Position numbers and translations under genes: made by a program. The notes beneath the pieces were generated by a model, which was not told where the DNA came from, did no database searches, and was given only the letters and a program-made list of their open reading frames with translations. From Vicia villosa (Eukaryota; Streptophyta; Magnoliopsida; Fabales; Fabaceae), in contig NC_081181.1 of the NCBI RefSeq assembly GCF_029867415.1, forward strand, positions 76,418,144 through 76,482,143: a stretch of 64,000 bases of DNA, written 5' to 3'. Position 1 is the first letter of the stretch. Every line of letters begins with the position of its first letter. Shown here piece after piece: positions 21,487 through 36,000 of the stretch.

Positions 21487-24400
21487 TGTAGCGGGGAAAA
21501 TCTGATATCGAAGCCATGGGATTGACTCGAATCAATATTCCGTTTTGAAATCGCCACCGCGCTTTATTTTTTCAAAGGAAAAGGGAAAAGAACGAAAAAC
21601 CCAAAGTTTTGTTTTTTTTTTAAAACAAGAAAGAGATCTCAGGTACGGGTGTTGATTATATGAGGGGAAGGTTTAAAGCACCCCTCATATCCGTGGTACT
21701 CCACGGGAACCTTTTTGAAAATCTGTGTTGTGTGTGTGCTAAAAAACGGTTTGTTTTATTTTCAAAATAAGCTCGGCAAAGCGTTAAGCTTTGGGCCTAC
21801 ATACCTCCTCGGTGCAATGGAGAAGTCAGAGCTAATGTAGTTCCGCTTTTTGGGAAAAACGTTTTAAAAACGAATAAACACTTTGGTGTCGTTAGAGAGA
21901 AATACTCAGCCATTGATCTTGAGCATGAGAACAAACAAGTTCTTTGCATCGCAAATGAAAGAAGGGCTCCAACTCGGATAAAATCAACGAGTATGCCACT
22001 AGCTCTCTCACGCGGAAAAGATCTCGTTATTATCAATCAATTTCAAAATCGTGGGGTATAACCACTCGTTTCGACAGTTAACGGTGTCTAAACTTTTGAA
22101 GAAAAGCCACTAAGGGCGAAAGATATTTTTAAGAAAAAGGTTTTGAAAAGGTTTGCAAACATAAGAATATTTTGGAAAAAGGGAGAAGATTTTGAAAATT
22201 TAAGAATGGGAGGAGATGAAGAGGCTAACCTAATTGCATAAAATAAAAGCTAAGGAAAGAAACGGTCTAACCAAATAAGAAGCCAACACTCGACATTAAG
22301 GGCCAAGGTAGTTTTCCCATCCTTTGGATTTATCAATACCAACACATTAACACTTGGGGATCCAGATGAACTTATTGTCTTAGCACCATTTTTCATTAAG
22401 CATATTAAGATTCTGACGAAAATCGGGCAGAGTAACGGCTGTTTTCGGGTAAAATCCTTATCTCAATGCCTTGGAATTAACCATCAAGGGCTTTCAAGAA
22501 AATACCTGCACACATAAACATACAACAGAACAATGCCAGACAGACAGAACAATCACAGGATAGCAATAGAATGAGTCCAGAGGTACTAGGTCCATAAGTC
22601 CGAATCTCCAAAGCGCTAGGGATAGTAACTGATAGTCCAAAGAGAGCCTTATGTATTTTTTAGATTTTTGTTATTTATTAGCGTTTTAGCGAAAAAATAA
22701 AGTATGGTCCAAGTGGACAAAAGAAAAATAACAGAAGCATAAACATATGTCCAAGTGGACAAAGAGAAAATGACGGAAGGTAAATATGATGAAATGATAA
22801 AGTAAAGCGATAAGGCGAGAAATATAAAGAGCGGTAATATAAAGAGCGGTAATATAAAGGTGCGGAAATTAAAGTTAGTTGTTAAATGTTAAAGATAACC
22901 ATCTTGAAACTTGTCAAGTATGTTATCAAAGTTAGTATGAAGATCTATGGTGAGTGAATGATGTACTCGGATTTAAAGTCAATGGGGCTTATCAGAAGCT
23001 TGATAAAATCATAGCGACTACACGATAAAAACCTCCACAAGTCTTAAATCAACCGCATACAATTCTCTTCCACATTTGATCTTTTTTATTCGGGACACGA
23101 AATATTGCGCTATGTTAAGCAGATCGCCAAGTGATTTATGTAGAAATCACCCTACAACGAGGCCGGTCAAAACTTTATGTGCTAATGCATGCGAGAAGAA
23201 CGATATGTAGATCGCCTTCCGAAAGCAATACCGCACGAAAAGAAAATAGGTAACGATCTAGTCTTTACTAAGAATCCATAAGAATTCTCAAAGTATTAAG
23301 ACTTTCATCGATCAAAAGAAAAAAGGAGAAGGAGAAGGTAAAATGCATAAAGATAATCAACTCACACTATCATTAATATCATTCATCTAATATTATGGAT
23401 TTGGTTCTTTCCAACCTATCAACATCCTAGATCCAATGATATTAATGAAATGGAGGAAGAAGAATAAAATTCACAAAAGATAATCACAAGAATGAAAACA
23501 AATTGATCTAGTCTTCATCAAGAATCCATAGAATTCTCAAGATGTTAAGACTTTCATCGATCAAAAGAAAACAAGATGAAAAAGATAAGAATAGAGACAA
23601 ATTGATCTAGTCTTTATCAAGAATTCATAGAATTCTCAAGATGTTAAGACTTTCATCGATCAAAAGAAAGATAAGATGAAAATAAGAATGAAAACATAAA
23701 AGATAATCAACTCACACTATCATTAATATCATTCATCTAATATTATGGATTAGGTCATTTCAAACCTATCAACATCCTAGATCCAATGATATTAATGAAG
23801 TGGAGGAAGTAGGACACCAAAACAAGCATAAAAGAGGCAAAAAACCACATTCTGCCAGCAGGAAATCGATTTCATGCAGGGGGAAATCGATTTCCATAGT
23901 GCAGTTTTCAGAAAAAACAGGTCACGCTCAGCAGGAAATCGATTTCAGCCTTAAGGAAATCGATTTCCTCAGTGCAAAATCCAGCAAAAACAGCATTTAG
24001 AGGCATAAAACTTGACTTGAACAAACATACAAACACCTTATGATCACACATCAATTGGAGCACGAATTTTCCATCAAATCAACAACAAATAGCACCAATA
24101 TAGCATCAAAGATGCATTGAACACAAACCACAAAGGATCTACATCATGATACACAAAAAGGATGAAGAGAATTTACCAAATCTTGCACAAACTTGGATCT
24201 ACTTCAAGAATCACCAACACAAATCTTGATCTCTCAACAATTGAAGAAAAAAGAGTGAAATGGATGGTGGCTTAGCTCAAAGTTTGTGAGGTTCAAGATG
24301 TGACTCACAAACTTTATGAAAGAAAAAGAGCTTTGGTGAATTTGGTAGGGATGAGGAGAGAAATTGCAAGGGATTTGTTGGCTCTCAAAGCTTGAGAAAT

Positions 24401-25102
24401 GAGAGAGTAGTGGGCTCTATTTATAGAATTGGAGCAAGAGTAGTGGCAATTTGGTCTTTTGGCATTTGGTAATTAGCTTGTGTTTAATTGATGATTAAAG
24501 TGGTGTTTAAATGGTAAGAAAAGGTAAAATGAGGTTTAAGTGGGTTTAATGAAGGAGTTAATTTTGATGAGGTGGAAAATTGGTAAAATGATCAAAGAAA
24601 AAGGTGCCAAAATGATGTCAAGCTTCCCTCCTTATATTTTTTTGAATTTTGCCTGAAGGAAATCGATTTACCCAGGAAGGAAATCGATTTCACTCTGTTC
24701 CAGAAGAGAAATTGGCGCAAAATACACTAGGGAAATCGATTTACCCAGGAGGGAAATCGATTTCATGCTGTCCAGAATGTGATTTTGGTGAAGATTGCTG
24801 CAGGGAAATCGATTTACCCAGTAGGGAAATCGATTTCATCAGTCAAAAATGTGAAAAATGCCTTGTTTATTGCATGTCTTGGCTTGGTACCTACAAAACA
24901 AAAGTCTACAAAGAAACAAAGCAATATTTTTGGTATTTGGGTTAGTATAAGCATACAAGATACACAATCATTGGTGCTTGATGGTCCCTCTTATTGATGA
25001 GGTGAGTGTAACACCATAAACAAAACTTCCAAGTGAAGCTCTTGATTAGTGATTGAGATGTGAATGATATAGGATCTTAGGGTCAAAAATTGGGGTATGA
25101 CA
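21487..25102 (-). repeat. LTR 2 (middle, shared LTR)
   Basis: 3,616 bp, starting TGTAGCGGGG and ending GGGGTATGACA. It follows the PBS of unit 1 on its left and the PPT of unit 2 on its right, so it serves as 5' LTR of unit 1 and 3' LTR of unit 2. It has G at 21976 like LTR 3. No TSD is present on either side, as expected for a recombinant middle LTR. TATA at 24416-24426. Confidence 0.95.
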
Positions 25103-28100
25103 GATGCCCCTATTTAAGTTTCTTCGATTTGGAGATACGATGATTGGAAATCTTCGTTTTGACAAAAATCGAAGAGACTTAAATATATAAAACACAATTT
25201 TTGATCCTAAGATGCAATGCAATGTTAATGAATGCATGTGATGATAATGATAACACTGGGGAGTATCAGGTGATCCACTGGGGAAAACAAATGTCTTGAT
25301 ATAACTCCGCTGGGGAAACAGATGTCTTGCAAGTAGGAACTCCTCTGAGGAAGGCAAGACTTTGTTGGAGACGGAACTTTTAGTGGGAAAAGAAATTTCT
25401 CTGGGGAAACACTTCGCGTCAGAGAGGTTAGAGCATCCTCTTTCACTGGGGATGAGAAAAGGGGTCATCCTCTTTCACTGGGGATGAGACAGTATGTATC
25501 TGAATACCCATCTTCTGTTAACAGAAATCAGATCATCGTACCACTGATGAAGAGATGTACCGCCGTACCACTGACGATAACACATACCCACGTTCCACTG
25601 AAGGTATTAAGGAGATATACCACCGTACCACTGATGATATAAAAGGAGATGATTCATCGACGTACCACTGACGATGAAAGAGATGTACCGCCGTACCACT
25701 GACGATAACACATACCCACGTTCCACTGAAGGTATTAAGGAGATATACCACCGTACCACTGATGATATAAAAGGAGATGATTCATCGACGTACCACTGAC
25801 GATGAAAGAGATGTACCGCCGTACCACTGACGATAACACATACCAACGTTCCACTGAAGGCATGAAGAGATATATACCACCGTACCACTGATGATATAAA
25901 AGGAGATAATTCATCGACGTACCACTGAAGATGAAAGAGATGTACCGCCGTACCACTGACGATAACACATACCCACGTTCCACTGAAGGTATTAAGGAGA
26001 TATACCACCGTACCACTGATGATATAAAAGGAGATGATTCATCGACGTACCACTGACGATGAAAGAGATGTACCGCCGTACCACTGACGATAACACATAC
26101 CCACGTTCCACTGAAGGTATTAAGGAGATATACCACCGTACCACTGATGATATAAAAGGAGATGATTCATCGACGTACCACTGACGATGAAAGAGATGTA
26201 CCGCCGTACCACTGACGTTAACACATACCAACGTTCCACTGAAGGCATGAAGATATACCACCGTACCACTGATGATATAAAAGGAGATGATTCATCGACG
26301 TACCACTGACGATGAAAGAGATGTACCGCCGTACCACTGACGATAACACATACCAACGTTCCACTGAAGGCATGAAGAGATATATACCACCGTACCACTG
26401 ATGATATAAAAGGAGATAATTCATCGACGTACCACTGAAGATGAAAGAGATGTACCGCCGTACCACTGACGATAACATATACCCACGTTCCACTGAAGGT
26501 ATTAAAGAGAAATACATCGACGTACCACTGACGATGAAAGATAACAAAATACACCAACGTTCCACTGAAGGTGAACTACCAACGTCCCACTGGAGGTAGA
26601 AAGAGATGTATCGCCGTACCACTAACGATAACACATACCCTCGTTCCACTGAAGGTTTTGAAGAGAAATACATCGACGTACCACTGACGATGAAGATAAC
26701 AAAATACACCATCGTTCCACTGAAGGTGAACTACCAACGTCCCACTGGAGGTAGAAAGAGATGCCTCTTCGTATCACTGATGGTGAAGAGCAATCAATAA
26801 TGATTTGAGGATGCCAACACAAATGCATAATCTCAATATTCATTGTCCAGCAACCAAAATTCAATCCATGAACAAATGGAAAGAAGCTGCCTCAAAAAGA
26901 CTGGACCAAGTGAGGGAAAAAACTCACTGGTATTCTGTTCGTAGACATCTGAACAGAATAACTGAAACATATTATCCACCTAGAAACAAATTCAATGGGG
27001 ATTTTCAAGGAAAGTGAGCTTTTTCTGCTTGACTGCAAACTGTCACTTATACTGAAGCGACTTACCATTTGCTGAGTTTCTTCCACTTGACTGCAAACTG
27101 TCACTTATACTGAAGCGATTTACCATTTGCTGAGCTTCTTCCACTTGGGAATCAAGAAGTTCATAAAGCCTGAGAGATTATCACTTGCTTTGAAGATAAG
27201 ATTGATATGTGGAGACATACAAACTTGCTCAAATAAAGAGGCTTGCATTTGTTGTCAACAAAACACGCTAAGGACAGAACCTGCCCCTTGCTTTCAAGTA
27301 CAAATTCCAACGGAGTGCAATGACAGCACTGCTGGGAAATAAGCCTTTCAATATCTGATAAGAGCATCAATCACAAACGAATTATCCATTATTGGGGAAA
27401 GCAGAATCCTCAAGAGGTGCAAAATAAATGCCTTCTCAATCTAGGTTTCCCAGCCTAGAGAGGTTCAAAATAGTATTGCAAGAGACCAAAGTTCAGCTCC
27501 AAGAACAAACTGGATAAAAAACGGCCAAACAAAGCTTTGCCCCTTGAGGAATAAACTTAAATGGGGATTAATTCCATCCTGACAAATGAGCTGAGGAGGA
27601 ACACCGAAGCAAAATTCTTCCACGAGGAACAAACTCATTGGGGATTATCAGTCTCTGCGAGGAATTTACAAATCATCCTCTTCTTATCAAAAGATCGGGC
27701 AACACCCCAAGCTCTATTATGGGGAATCAGAGAAAATTTCTTTGGAGAAAAACACCATTATGAACTTGCAGAGGAACTAAGAAGTTAACATCAAAGTAAA
27801 CAAGTTAACATGCGGGGGATTTTAGTTCAAAACTCAACACAAGGTGAGAAAGAAAACCCAACAGTCCACCGTTGTCTCAAAACTTCTTGGTAGAGAGTGA
27901 CATACTCTGGATTGGTCATGGCAACAACCTTTGTGCTTCAAGCTAATGAGGTGATCAAAGTAACTTCTGATTCACAACTTGCCCCAGACTACATGGTCTA
28001 TGAGAGGAATTGCTTCAAGAGGATTCATGGAGATCCTTGGCATCATGAAGACTTTGGAATAATCTGCCCCAGATCAACAGATTCTTGGAGAGATTCATCA

Positions 28101-28820
28101 AATCTCGACGTAACTGCCCCAGATTGACTAAACTTGGCACATTCTTTTACTCGACAAAGTCTTCAAGCTTTGCCCCATGATGGTAATCAAACTTGCAAAA
28201 GCATTATACTGGGAAAACAGCATGCCCTTGGCAATGTTTTAGTTTTCTACTGATGATCAGATGTAAACTTCCTGAATGTCAAACAAATGTTTACAAGCAG
28301 AAAAATGTTTATTGTGAGAATGATAATGAAAATGCAACAATTATGTAAGTCTTGAAGTTTCAAAAAGATGTCGCATAACTTTGTGAATGAATCACTAGTT
28401 AAGAGATGACATTGATTTTTTTTATTTTTTATGCATATGATACCAACACAAGTTTTCAGCATAACTGATAGGAGTCAGGAACGCTTTCTTGTTTAAGTAT
28501 GCTCTCGAAATAAACCCTGCTTCAATTAGGACTTTTGAGGGTTGTAACGTGGCCTGGTTCACGGTTTTCAGAAAAAAAGATTTTTAGGCTCAAAGTTTAT
28601 TTAGCCCACCCCATCTTCGTGATGTTCTCCAGTCCTATGTTCAGTTAACTTAACACGAGTATTCATCTCTCAAAAGGATTTTGTGCCATTAAGGACCTGA
28701 TGAAGCTTTCTTGGAGTAGCAGTCACCCTTTTGTCTTCATTTTTGTATTCACACAGATTTGTTCATTTTTTAGGACTTTTGCTTTGTAGTCCTTTCTTTT
28801 CACTTTTCACTCTTTTCTCT

Positions 28821-28851
<31 letters not shown>

Positions 28852-29714
28852 CCTAACTTTTTCCTGGACTGATTCTTTTGAATTGGTCGTCCAGCGGGAT
28901 GCTCTAACTTTTGCCTAAGTCACTTGTTTTCAAGTTTTTGACTTAGCGAGCTTTTTTTTCTTTTTCTTCTTTTTTTCATTCTTTTGATTTGAACAAATCG
29001 TATGATATTGACTTTGTCTTGACTTATTGAGAGGGTTGTGACTGCCTCATTTCTTGGCGGATGAAGGATAACCATTGTGGTTTCACATTTTCCAGCCTTT
29101 TGATGCGCGGGGAATAACCATTGTGGTTTCCCATGATCCAACCATTGATGTGGATATGACATGCTTGACCTTTGGATGCCCAATCCTTTTTGAAATATGA
29201 ACACTCGGTCAAATTAACTGAACACTACCCTGCCCCAGGTTAAAATTTAGGGTTTTTTCGTTTAGAAAAGAAACTCCTACTTCAAGGCTCAAAGGGGTTA
29301 ACAAGGGATTATCTTCCTTATATCTCCGGTGTTTGGGAATTTGAAACAATGCCTGTACATCATCAGCAGGGTCTTATTCAAAAGCATACAACCAGAAATT
29401 TTGCGTTTTCAGATCATCATCCTCCCTCCAATCTTTGCATAAGCAAGAGTTTGGCAAAAGCAATTGGCATCATAATGCATAAAAACCAATAAACATGAGT
29501 GAAACGAATGAATTACTTCAAGACAAACATTATCATTGTATTAGCATTAACATTCAAAAATAAACATGTTCCTTCATGCAAACAATGCATTGAAAAACAA
29601 GAAATATTACGAATGGAAATCAATAAGAATACTAAAAACTGAGAAAAAATCTCTCCATCTGGGCATATGCTGAACGAAACATCTTTCGAACTTCAGGCTA
29701 CCATCAATAGTGAT
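25103..29714 (-). other. 3' untranslated region of unit 2
   Basis: Copy of 13544-18155 at +11,559, including PPT (25103-25111), stem-loop (25112-25184), minisatellite and T-run. The one difference noticed is 27752 (A versus T at 16193). Confidence 0.85.
25535..26790 (-). repeat. Minisatellite of ~128-bp units, unit 2
   Basis: Same arrangement and same variant order as 13976-15231. The array has not expanded or contracted since the two units separated, which argues for a very recent duplication. Confidence 0.92.
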
Positions 29715-30470
29715 TCATTCATGCTTTGGCAAGGGATTGTTTTGAACATTAGGGCCAATGTCTCGGAAAGACAAAATACCAGCACGAGTCAATCTTTGAA
29801 CTTCAACCTTTAGACCCCAACAATCTTCTAAACTGTGTCCGGGAGCATCCTGATGAAAAGCGCAAGTAACATCAGCATTGTACCACCATGGAATCTTCTC
29901 TGGAATTGGAGGTGGTGATCTTGGCTGAACCAACTTCTTATGAATTAGAGCAGGGAACAATTCGGTGTAGGTCATATGGATAGGATCAAAATTAGGCTTT
30001 CGAGATTGATTTTGCTCATTCAGTGGAGGAGCTTGTTGACGAGTACCTTGCTGATAATCTGGAGTTGCATGAATTGAATTGGATACAGGAATGATATAGG
30101 AAACATGATGATGTTGATGATGATTGTTTCCTCCCCTGATTCTCTTCTTTGAAAAGTCATTACCAAACTTCTTCACACTACCAGCTGAGTTACCTTCTTC
30201 AAACAAACATTCCTTTCGGACATCCTTTTCTAGAAGCGCTTTCATACCCACCTCTCTGTGGAAGTCAGCAGGTGTACTGACTACTGTCCCCTTGGGAAAG
30301 AACGAGTTCAGAGTTTCAAGAAAGACCTTTGCCATCCTTTCTTCCATCATAGGAGGATTGACTTGGGCAGCAACTAGAGCCTCAACCAGAGCAGTCAGAT
30401 GCTCCATACCAGCCTTCAAAGTAACCACCTCTTTGCGGAGTTCAAGAATCTCTTGTTTGATACTTTCCAT
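29715..30470 (-). CDS. gag: Miniature Gag of the non-autonomous Ogre, unit 2
   Basis: 251 aa, apparently identical to the unit 1 copy (18156-18911): N-terminal coiled coil, capsid core deleted, finger motif CAFHQDAPGHSLEDC retained, stop before protease. Confidence 0.85.
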   Translation of the reverse strand: MESIKQEILELRKEVVTLKAGMEHLTALVEALVAAQVNPPMMEERMAKVFLETLNSFFPKGTVVSTPADFHREVGMKALLEKDVRKECLFEEGNSAGSVKKFGNDFSKKRIRGGNNHHQHHHVSYIIPVSNSIHATPDYQQGTRQQAPPLNEQNQSRKPNFDPIHMTYTELFPALIHKKLVQPRSPPPIPEKIPWWYNADVTCAFHQDAPGHSLEDCWGLKVEVQRLTRAGILSFRDIGPNVQNNPLPKHE

Positions 30471-30740
30471 TTCTTCTTAGCACGAGCGTTGCACTGATGA
30501 TACCAGGAGAAAGGAAATAAGGCTCTGGAAAAAACTTCTTTAGAGAGCAAGACCAAATGCAGAATGATGCATGCAATGCAAATAATTTGTTTTTTTTTTA
30601 TTTGAGTTTCAAGGAACTTTTAAGACATTAATTGTAAACATTAGCAAAAAACATCATAAAACATAACAATATTCTTTCATTAATCATAGAAAAACATACA
30701 AAAGGATTCAAAGATCCAAAATTACAAAATAAAGAAAAAG

Positions 30741-32249
30741 CTAAAAACTAGAAGGGAACACTTCAGATGACGATCCAACTCCTCTTTGCAGCTTCCTACG
30801 GAGCTTCTCCAATTCATCTTCATAAAAGGCCTTCAAATGAGCATTCTCGACCATCAGCTTATCAGCAACTTCTTTCCATGCGACTGAATCTTCTTGTGGT
30901 CTCTTTCGCTTTTCACCATGTTGTTGAAGCAACTCTTCTTGATGACGAATTTGATCTTCCTTTTCCATCAACCAACCATCTTGGATATCAAGCATTTCAT
31001 CTTTTTCTTTCAAGTGTATCTTCAACTCTTTGTTTTCAAGCTCCAAAGCATCTCTTTCCGCTCTCAACTTAGCCACGAGCTCTAGATGTTCTTCACTACT
31101 TTCAACAGGAGTAGTGAGAGGCAATGGTGGAACAATGGGTAGAGAAGGCTCCTCGAGTAAATAAGGCATCTGAAAAGTATGAGCTCTAGCTTGAACCCAA
31201 TCAGTGTAGTCTTTGAGAGCAACACATTGTTTCGTTCCCAAATGTCTCTTCCTATCAACATGGTGCCAAGCACGCACAAACCGGTTTCTCATATCCGAAT
31301 TTCCATCTTGATTAAGATAGAAGATTCCTGACACAAGGATGCTAGCGGGTCTCTCCTTCATAGGATAACAAAATTGACGCCTTGCAAGAATGGGGTTGTA
31401 GGTAATTCCTCCTTGTATACCAAGAAGAGGTACATTAGGGAATTCTCCACAACTATCAATAATCTCACCAATGTCATAAGCAGGATTGTACCAATGGATA
31501 TTCCCATTAGTAAGAGGCATGATCTTCTGAGACCATGAGAGACCATCAGGATTGTTCAAGAAACTCTTAGCTTGAGGTAAGTGCGAAATAAACCACTTAT
31601 AGAGCAAAGGAGTACAACAATTGATAAGTCCACCTTTCTTATCATTCCTATGGTGAATGGAATGATAAGTATCCCCAAGCAAAGTAGGCACAGGATTCCC
31701 AATCATGAAAATCCGAATAGCATTAACATCGACAAAATGGTCAATGTTGGGAAAGAGTATCAAACCATAGATGAGCAAGGCCAAAAATGTCTCAAAAGCA
31801 ATCATACTTCCTTTACTAGCCAACATAGAAGCTTTTCCAATCAAGAACTTAGAAGTCAACCCCCAAATTCCTCCTTTTTTGGTCATGTTTGCTTTCACAT
31901 CTGATATCTTCAAATGAAGAAGCTCTGCTATTTCATCAACCTCAGGCTCTTTCTCCAGACCACTAAACGGTATGTCATTCGTAATCGGTAAACCAATCCA
32001 ATAAGAATACTCCTCCAAAGTGGGCATAAGCTGATAATCAGGAAAGGTGAAACAATGATAAACTGGGTCATAAAACTGCACAAGAGTCTCAAGAATCCCC
32101 TTTTCCACTTTAGTCTTCAAGATAGAAATCAATTTCCCATAACGGTTTTTGAAGTTGTCAAGATTAGGAATCAAAGTTGCTAGCTCTTTCAATTCCTTTG
32201 CACTTGAATTTCTGAAAGTGTACTTCTTGATGCTTCTCTTTTGATCCAT
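30741..32249 (-). CDS. Ogre ORF1 protein, unit 2
   Basis: 502 aa from the ATG at 32249, apparently identical to the unit 1 copy. The conserved N-terminal ORF1 domain and the C-terminal coiled coil are both intact. With the mini-gag it makes up the whole coding capacity of the unit. Confidence 0.85.
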   Translation of the reverse strand: MDQKRSIKKYTFRNSSAKELKELATLIPNLDNFKNRYGKLISILKTKVEKGILETLVQFYDPVYHCFTFPDYQLMPTLEEYSYWIGLPITNDIPFSGLEKEPEVDEIAELLHLKISDVKANMTKKGGIWGLTSKFLIGKASMLASKGSMIAFETFLALLIYGLILFPNIDHFVDVNAIRIFMIGNPVPTLLGDTYHSIHHRNDKKGGLINCCTPLLYKWFISHLPQAKSFLNNPDGLSWSQKIMPLTNGNIHWYNPAYDIGEIIDSCGEFPNVPLLGIQGGITYNPILARRQFCYPMKERPASILVSGIFYLNQDGNSDMRNRFVRAWHHVDRKRHLGTKQCVALKDYTDWVQARAHTFQMPYLLEEPSLPIVPPLPLTTPVESSEEHLELVAKLRAERDALELENKELKIHLKEKDEMLDIQDGWLMEKEDQIRHQEELLQQHGEKRKRPQEDSVAWKEVADKLMVENAHLKAFYEDELEKLRRKLQRGVGSSSEVFPSSF

Positions 32250-33022
32250 GGTACCTGTTATGTTTACAAAAAATGTCTCTAAGTTCCTTGAAAACCATTT
32301 GTGAATGTTATTTTTATGAATGCATGAATGCATGGTTTATGCACCAATCACAATCAAGAGCACACAAGATCACATCAAATCACACAACAATCACACAGTC
32401 CAGGTTCAAAGGTTCGACGTCACGAGCATGGAGCCATGGGTCTACCCATCCCACAAGGAGTGATCTAGGGAAGTTTGTACCTGCCAATCGGGTTCTACAA
32501 AGGTTCCCAGAGTTTTCAATCTTCTATCGGATATTACCGGCACGCACAATTGCTCATGGGCGCCAATAATATGCCTAAAAAGACCTCGTCTGAGCGTAGT
32601 ATCGCATGACAACAAGCTCAAATTGGTACTTGATCTTGTTTCTGCACTACATCCTAAAAAGGCTTAGATTGGTTAAGAGGGTTCTAGGCCATTCAGCTTC
32701 TACGGACACTCACTATTGAAAGTAATAGCGTTATCACGATGGTTCGTAACAACCTCTACTACCTTCCATGAGGCCTCCACTGATTGGGGTTCCACCATAT
32801 GACGCTCATGGTAAGGATTGCTCCTGACATGCGACTATTGGTCTTACCACCTCCTATCTCAAGTTGCTCACCAAAGTTCGGGTTAGAACTTTATCTCATC
32901 ACAGAGGAACCATCGAGCACCAAAAAGAAAAAAAATGAAAATAAACACACAAAGCACACAACAATATATACAGATAAAACACACAGATAAACAAAAATAG
33001 GCTTAACACACTTAAAACTGGA
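32250..33022 (-). other. 5' leader of unit 2
   Basis: Copy of 20691-21462 with one extra A in the A-run near 32935, which accounts for the 11,560-bp versus 11,559-bp unit offset. Confidence 0.65.
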
Positions 33023-33040
33023 TCCCCAGTGAAGTCGCCA
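33023..33040 (-). other. Primer binding site, unit 2
   Basis: TGGCGACTTCACTGGGGA, six bases from the LTR 3 terminus at 33047; same as unit 1 and the host Ogre. Confidence 0.85.
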
Positions 33041-33046
33041 TTTTTC

Positions 33047-36000
33047 TGTAGCGGGGAAAATCTGATATCGAAGCCATGGGATTGACTCGAATCAATATTC
33101 CGTTTTGAAATCGCCACCGCGCTTTATTTTTTCAAAGGAAAAGGGAAAAGAACGAAAAACCCAAAGTTTTGTTTTTTTTTTAAAACAAGAAAGAGATCTC
33201 AGGTACGGGTGTTGATTATATGAGGGGAAGGTTTAAAGCACCCCTCATATCCGTGGTACTCCACGGGAACCTTTTTGAAAATCTGTGTTGTGTGTGTGCT
33301 AAAAAACGGTTTGTTTTATTTTCAAAATAAGCTCGGCAAAGCGTTAAGCTTTGGGCCTACATACCTCCTCGGTGCAATGGAGAAGTCAGAGCTAATGTAG
33401 TTCCGCTTTTTGGGAAAAACGTTTTAAAAACGAATAAACACTTTGGTGTCGTTAGAGAGAAATACTCAGCCATTGATCTTGAGCATGAGAACAAACAAGT
33501 TCTTTGCATCGCAAATGAAAGAAGGGCTCCAACTCGGATAAAATCAACGAGTATGCCACTAGCTCTCTCACGCGGAAAAGATCTCGTTATTATCAATCAA
33601 TTTCAAAATCGTGGGGTATAACCACTCGTTTCGACAGTTAACGGTGTCTAAACTTTTGAAGAAAAGCCACTAAGGGCGAAAGATATTTTTAAGAAAAAGG
33701 TTTTGAAAAGGTTTGCAAACATAAGAATATTTTGGAAAAAGGGAGAAGATTTTGAAAATTTAAGAATGGGAGGAGATGAAGAGGCTAACCTAATTGCATA
33801 AAATAAAAGCTAAGGAAAGAAACGGTCTAACCAAATAAGAAGCCAACACTCGACATTAAGGGCCAAGGTAGTTTTCCCATCCTTTGGATTTATCAATACC
33901 AACACATTAACACTTGGGGATCCAGATGAACTTATTGTCTTAGCACCATTTTTCATTAAGCATATTAAGATTCTGACGAAAATCGGGCAGAGTAACGGCT
34001 GTTTTCGGGTAAAATCCTTATCTCAATGCCTTGGAATTAACCATCAAGGGCTTTCAAGAAAATACCTGCACACATAAACATACAACAGAACAATGCCAGA
34101 CAGACAGAACAATCACAGGATAGCAATAGAATGAGTCCAGAGGTACTAGGTCCATAAGTCCGAATCTCCAAAGCGCTAGGGATAGTAACTGATAGTCCAA
34201 AGAGAGCCTTATGTATTTTTTAGATTTTTGTTATTTATTAGCGTTTTAGCGAAAAAATAAAGTATGGTCCAAGTGGACAAAAGAAAAATAACAGAAGCAT
34301 AAACATATGTCCAAGTGGACAAAGAGAAAATGACGGAAGGTAAATATGATGAAATGATAAAGTAAAGCGATAAGGCGAGAAATATAAAGAGCGGTAATAT
34401 AAAGAGCGGTAATATAAAGGTGCGGAAATTAAAGTTAGTTGTTAAATGTTAAAGATAACCATCTTGAAACTTGTCAAGTATGTTATCAAAGTTAGTATGA
34501 AGATCTATGGTGAGTGAATGATGTACTCGGATTTAAAGTCAATGGGGCTTATCAGAAGCTTGATAAAATCATAGCGACTACACGATAAAAACCTCCACAA
34601 GTCTTAAATCAACCGCATACAATTCTCTTCCACATTTGATCTTTTTTATTCGGGACACGAAATATTGCGCTATGTTAAGCAGATCGCCAAGTGATTTATG
34701 TAGAAATCACCCTACAACGAGGCCGGTCAAAACTTTATGTGCTAATGCATGCGAGAAGAACGATATGTAGATCGCCTTCCGAAAGCAATACCGCACGAAA
34801 AGAAAATAGGTAACGATCTAGTCTTTACTAAGAATCCATAAGAATTCTCAAAGTATTAAGACTTTCATCGATCAAAAGAAAAAAGGAGAAGGAGAAGGTA
34901 AAATGCATAAAGATAATCAACTCACACTATCATTAATATCATTCATCTAATATTATGGATTTGGTTCTTTCCAACCTATCAACATCCTAGATCCAATGAT
35001 ATTAATGAAATGGAGGAAGAAGAATAAAATTCACAAAAGATAATCACAAGAATGAAAACAAATTGATCTAGTCTTCATCAAGAATCCATAGAATTCTCAA
35101 GATGTTAAGACTTTCATCGATCAAAAGAAAACAAGATGAAAAAGATAAGAATAGAGACAAATTGATCTAGTCTTTATCAAGAATTCATAGAATTCTCAAG
35201 ATGTTAAGACTTTCATCGATCAAAAGAAAGATAAGATGAAAATAAGAATGAAAACATAAAAGATAATCAACTCACACTATCATTAATATCATTCATCTAA
35301 TATTATGGATTAGGTCATTTCAAACCTATCAACATCCTAGATCCAATGATATTAATGAAGTGGAGGAAGTAGGACACCAAAACAAGCATAAAAGAGGCAA
35401 AAAACCACATTCTGCCAGCAGGAAATCGATTTCATGCAGGGGGAAATCGATTTCCATAGTGCAGTTTTCAGAAAAAACAGGTCACGCTCAGCAGGAAATC
35501 GATTTCAGCCTTAAGGAAATCGATTTCCTCAGTGCAAAATCCAGCAAAAACAGCATTTAGAGGCATAAAACTTGACTTGAACAAACATACAAACACCTTA
35601 TGATCACACATCAATTGGAGCACGAATTTTCCATCAAATCAACAACAAATAGCACCAATATAGCATCAAAGATGCATTGAACACAAACCACAAAGGATCT
35701 ACATCATGATACACAAAAAGGATGAAGAGAATTTACCAAATCTTGCACAAACTTGGATCTACTTCAAGAATCACCAACACAAATCTTGATCTCTCAACAA
35801 TTGAAGAAAAAAGAGTGAAATGGATGGTGGCTTAGCTCAAAGTTTGTGAGGTTCAAGATGTGACTCACAAACTTTATGAAAGAAAAAGAGCTTTGGTGAA
35901 TTTGGTAGGGATGAGGAGAGAAATTGCAAGGGATTTGTTGGCTCTCAAAGCTTGAGAAATGAGAGAGTAGTGGGCTCTATTTATAGAATTGGAGCAAGAG